Below the pieces are notes generated by a model. It saw nothing but the letters and a program-made list of their open reading frames with translations, searched no databases and was not told the origin of the DNA. The position numbers were made by a program, and so were the translations under genes. This document shows, one piece after another, positions 36,802-39,906 of a stretch of 39,906 bases of DNA (position 1 is the stretch's first letter; each line of letters opens with the position of its first letter). The stretch is taken from NCBI RefSeq assembly GCF_000003605.2, contig NW_003106964.1, forward strand, positions 1 to 39,906, read 5' to 3'. This DNA comes from Saccoglossus kowalevskii. Lineage: Eukaryota; Hemichordata; Enteropneusta; Harrimaniidae.

Positions 36802-38076
36802 CTTAACAATTCTATTCAAATGTAAACATAGTGCATGTCTTCAGCATAACAATTCTATCCAGATGTGAAAATAGTGCATGTCTTCAGCATAACTATTCTA
36901 TTCAGATGTAAACATAGTGCATGTCTTTAGCACAACAATTCTATTCTGATGTGAACATAGTGCATGTCTTCAGCATAAAAATACGAGTCATATGTGAACA
37001 TAGTGAATGTCTCTAGCATAACAATACGCGTCAGATGTGAACATAGTGCATGTCTTCAGCATAACAATACGAGTCAGATGAGAGCATAGCGCATGTCTTC
37101 AGCATAACAATGCGAGTCGGATGTGACCATAGTGCACGTCTTCGGGATAACAATATGAGACAGATGTGAATATAGTCCATGTCTTCAGCATAAAAATACG
37201 AATCAGATGTGAACATACTGCGTGTCTTCAGCACAATAATTCTATTCAGATGTGAACATAGCGCATGTCCTCAGCATAACAATATGAGTCAGATGTGAAC
37301 ATAGCGCATGTCTGCAGCATAACAATACGCGTCAGATGTGAACATAGTGCATGTCTTCGGTATAACAATACGATTCGGATGTGAACATAGTGTATGTCTT
37401 CAGCATAACAATTCTATCCAGATGTAAACATAGTGCATGTCTTCAGCATAAAAATACGAGTCAGATGTGAACATAGTGCATGTCTTCAGCAAAATAATAT
37501 GCGTCAGATGTGAACATAGTGCATGTCTTCGGCAGAACATTTCTATTCAGATGTGAACATAGTGCATGTCTTCGGCATAAAAATACGAGTCTGATGTGAA
37601 CATAGTGCATGTCTTCGGCATAACAATACGAGTCAGATGTGATCACAGTGCATGTCATCAGCATAACAATAATAATCGAATGTTAACATAGTACATGTCT
37701 TCAGCATAAAAATACGAATCAGATGTGAACATAGCGCATGTCTGCAGCATAACAATACGCGTCAGATGTGGACATAGTACATGTCTTCGGCATAAAAATA
37801 CGATTCAGATGTGAACATAGTGCATGTCTTTAGCATAACAGTTCTATTCAGATGTGAACATAGTGCATGTCCTCAGCATAAACATACTTATCAGATGTGA
37901 ACATAGTGCATGTCTTCAGCATAACAATTCGATTCAGATGTAAACATAGTGCATGTCTTCAGCATAACAATTCTATCCAGATGTGAACATAGTGCATGTC
38001 TTCAGCATAAACATACTTATCAGATGTGAACATAGTGCGTGTCTTCAGCAAAACAATTATATTCAGATGTGACCAT
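36802..38076. repeat. Copy 2 of the 29.3-29.8 and 30.5-31.2 kb blocks
   Basis: 36802-37303 matches 29289-29790 (7513 bp) and 37401-38076 matches 30490-31165 (6911 bp). The two blocks are separated here by about 100 bp and there by about 700 bp. The difference is 14 monomers. Private change: atcgaatgttaac near 37676. Confidence 0.86.
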
Positions 38077-38105
38077 AATGCATGTCTTCAGCATAACAAT
38101 TCTAT

Positions 38106-38453
38106 TCAGATGTAAACATAGTGCATGTCGTTAGCATAACAGTTCTATTCAGATGTGAACATAGTGCATGTCCTCAGCATAACAATATGAGTCATATGTG
38201 AACATAGTGCATGTTTTCAGCATAACGATACGCGTCATATGTGGACATAGTGCATGTCATCAGCATAAAAATACGAGTAAGATGTGAAACATAGCGCATG
38301 TCTGCAGCATAACAATACACGTCAGATGTGAACATAGTGCATGTCTTCGGCATAACAATACGATTCGGATGTGAACATAGTGCATGTCTTCAGCGTAACA
38401 TTTCTATTCAGATATAAACATAGTGCATGTCATCAGCATAACTATTCTCTTCA
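38106..38453. repeat. Distant copy of 4214-4560
   Basis: Offset 33892 bp. Shared: gtcgttagc, gagtaagatg, aatacacgtc and ctcttcag in the same order. This copy has an extra a near 38288 (gtgaaacatag) and catgttttc near 38212. Confidence 0.82.
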
Positions 38454-38860
38454 GATGTAAACATAGTGCATGTCTTCAGCATAACAATGCGAGTCGGATG
38501 TGACCATAGTGCATGTCTTCAGCATAACAATACGAGCCAGATGTGAACATAGTCCATGTCTTCAGCATAAATATACTTATCAGATGTGAACATAGTGCGT
38601 GTCTTCAGCACAACAATTCTATTCAGATGTAAACATAGTGCATGTCTACAGCACAACAATTCTATTCAGATGTGAACATAGTGCATGTCTTCAGCACAAC
38701 AATTCTATTCAGATGTGAACATTGTGCATGTCTTTAGCATAACAGTTCTATTCAGATATAAACATAGTGCATGTCTTCAGCTTAACAATTCTATTCAAAT
38801 GTAAACATAGTGCATGTCTTCAGCATAACAATTCTATCCAGATGTGAACATAGTGCATGT

Positions 38861-38920
38861 CTCAGCACAAACATACTTATCAGATGTGAACATAGTGCGT
38901 GTCTCAGCACACAATTATAT
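38861..38920 (+). repeat. Two monomers with four single-base deletions
   Basis: gtctcagcac (38859-38868) lacks one t of gtcttcagc. gtctcagcacacaattatatcag (read across 38901-38923) lacks a t, an a and a t. The anchors at 38881 and 38921 are 40 bp apart, the shortest spacing in the window. Another t is lost at 39090/39091. All losses are in two-base runs or simple repeats, which fits read or consensus error as well as real decay. Confidence 0.88.
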
Positions 38921-39906
38921 CAGATGTGACCATAGTGCATGTCTTCAGGATAACAATACGAGCCAGATGTGAACATAGTCCATGTCTTCAGCATAAACAT
39001 ACTTATCAGATGTGAACATAGTGCGTGTCTTCAGCACAACAATTATATTCAGATGTGAACATAATGCATGTCTTCAGCATAACAATTCTATCAGATGTAA
39101 ACATAGTGCATGTCTACAGCGCAACAATTCTATTCAGATGTGAACATAGTGCATGTCTTCAGCACAACAATTCTATTCAGATGTGAACATAGTGCATGTC
39201 TTTAGCATAACAGTTCTATTCAGATGTGAACATAGTGCATGTCCTCAGCATAACAATATGAGTCAGATGTGAACATAGTGCATGTCTTCAGCATAACGAT
39301 ACGCGTCATATGTGGACATAGTGCATGTCATCAGCATAAAAATACGAGTCAGATGTGAACATAGCGCATGTCTGCAGCATAACAATACGCGTCAGTTGTG
39401 AACATAGTGCATGTCTTCGGCATAACAATACGATTCGGATGTGAACATAGTGCATGTATTCAGCGTAATATTTCTATTCAGATATAAACATAGTGCATGT
39501 CTTCAGCATAACAATACGAGTCGGTTGTGAACATAGTGCATGTCATCAGCATAACTATTCTATTCAGATGTAAACATAGTGCATGTCTTCAGCACAACAA
39601 TTCTATTCAGATGTGAACATAGTGCATGTCTTCAGCACAACAATTCTGTTCAGATATGAACATAGTGCATGTCTTCAGCACAACAATTCTATTGAGATGT
39701 GAACATAGTGCATGTCTTCAGCTTAACAATTCTATTCAAATGTAAACATAGTGCATGTCTTCAGCATAACAATTCTATCCAGATGTGAACATAGTGCATG
39801 TCTTTAGCATAACAGTTCTATTCAGATGTGAACATAGTGCATGTCCTCAGCATAACAATATGAGTCAGATGTGAACATAGTGCATGTCTTCAGCATAACG
39901 ATATGA
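38921..39906. repeat. Last kilobase: copy of the 24.9-25.8 and 28.6 kb series
   Basis: The order cttcaggataac, gagcc, acttat/attatatt, ctacagcgcaac, cagttctatt, cctcagc, gatacgcgtcatatgtgg, catcag, ctgcag, cttcgg, gtattcagcgtaatattt matches 24960-25520. The end follows the 28.4-28.7 kb series. The last four bases (atga after gat) depart from the expected acgc. The array runs off the window. Confidence 0.85.

Larger units (their letters stand above)
1..39906. repeat. 43-bp satellite DNA array, about 928 head-to-tail monomers
   Basis: The whole window is built from one 43-bp unit. The anchor cagatgtg recurs every 43 bp. Its phase (position modulo 43) is 2 at the start and 5 at the end, and every change between is explained by a small indel or by one 106-bp duplication listed separately. 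From the anchor at 45 to the anchor at 39780 there are 924 unit lengths. All copies run in the same direction; I saw no inversion and no foreign insertion. Copies differ mostly by substitutions in the tail. The consensus is about 35% GC. This is typical of eukaryotic satellite DNA kept similar by unequal exchange and gene conversion. Neither edge of the array is inside the window. The host species cannot be told from the sequence. Confidence 0.97.

Noticed and set aside
1-39906. CRISPR array: conserved segment alternating with a variable one
   Set aside because: The variable part is only about 15 bp, comes in about a dozen types that recur many times, and is partly conserved itself. CRISPR spacers are unique and about 30 bp or longer. 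No leader or cas gene is present.
1-39906. CENP-B box or telomere repeat within the monomer
   Set aside because: No unit matches the TTCG...CGGG core of the CENP-B box, and no TTAGGG-like runs occur.
1-39906. Transposon, retroelement, tRNA or rRNA genes within the array
   Set aside because: The 43-bp phase is followed across the whole window with no gap large enough to hold any insertion; no terminal repeats, target duplications or tRNA-like arms are seen.

Overview
The window is one uninterrupted tandem array of a 43-bp satellite monomer. About 928 units run head to tail in a single orientation from the first base to the last. I found no unique sequence, no gene I can support, no RNA gene, no transposable element and no inverted block. 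Both ends lie inside the array, so the true locus is longer than 39.9 kb. A satellite this large and homogeneous, with layered higher-order repeats, points to a eukaryotic heterochromatic or (sub)centromeric/subtelomeric locus. Nothing in the sequence lets me name the organism.

The monomer is AT-rich (15 of 43 bases are G or C in the consensus; 776-818 is a consensus copy). It has a well conserved front of about 28 bp (cagatgtgaacatagtgc, then atgtcttcag) and a variable tail of about 15 bp. The tails fall into about a dozen recurring types. These form two families: a CpG-free family ending ttctatt and a family ending acgagt, acgcgt or gcgagt that carries CpGs.

The tail types occur in a reproducible order, which makes a nested higher-order repeat (HOR). 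The best defined unit is a 15-monomer, 645-bp block (6881-7525, 12900-13544, 16145-16789, 19370-20014). With 6 or 7 extra monomers it becomes a 21-mer (903 bp; tandem at 26422-27324 and 27325-28227) or a 22-mer (946 bp; 24530-25475). Larger patchwork duplications overlie this at offsets that are multiples of 43 bp apart from a few indels: about 6.0 kb, 4.7-4.9 kb, 9.8 kb, 7.5/6.9 kb, and 29-34 kb between the left and right ends.

Layout: 1-5.2 kb, duplicated patches (offsets 860, 2364 and 1934 bp); 5.2-16 kb, large duplicated blocks and the only gross register break (a 106-bp duplication joined at 14196/14197); 16-28.5 kb, the most regular HOR region; 28.5-39.9 kb, patchwork of copies of the left and middle blocks with clearly more small indels, including three consecutive 42-bp monomers (36519-36644) and two damaged monomers (38861-38920).

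The open reading frames in the window are by-products of the repeat. A 43-bp unit cycles through all three frames every 129 bp, and most reverse-strand ORFs end at the same stop, in CACATCTGA. I annotate no protein-coding gene.
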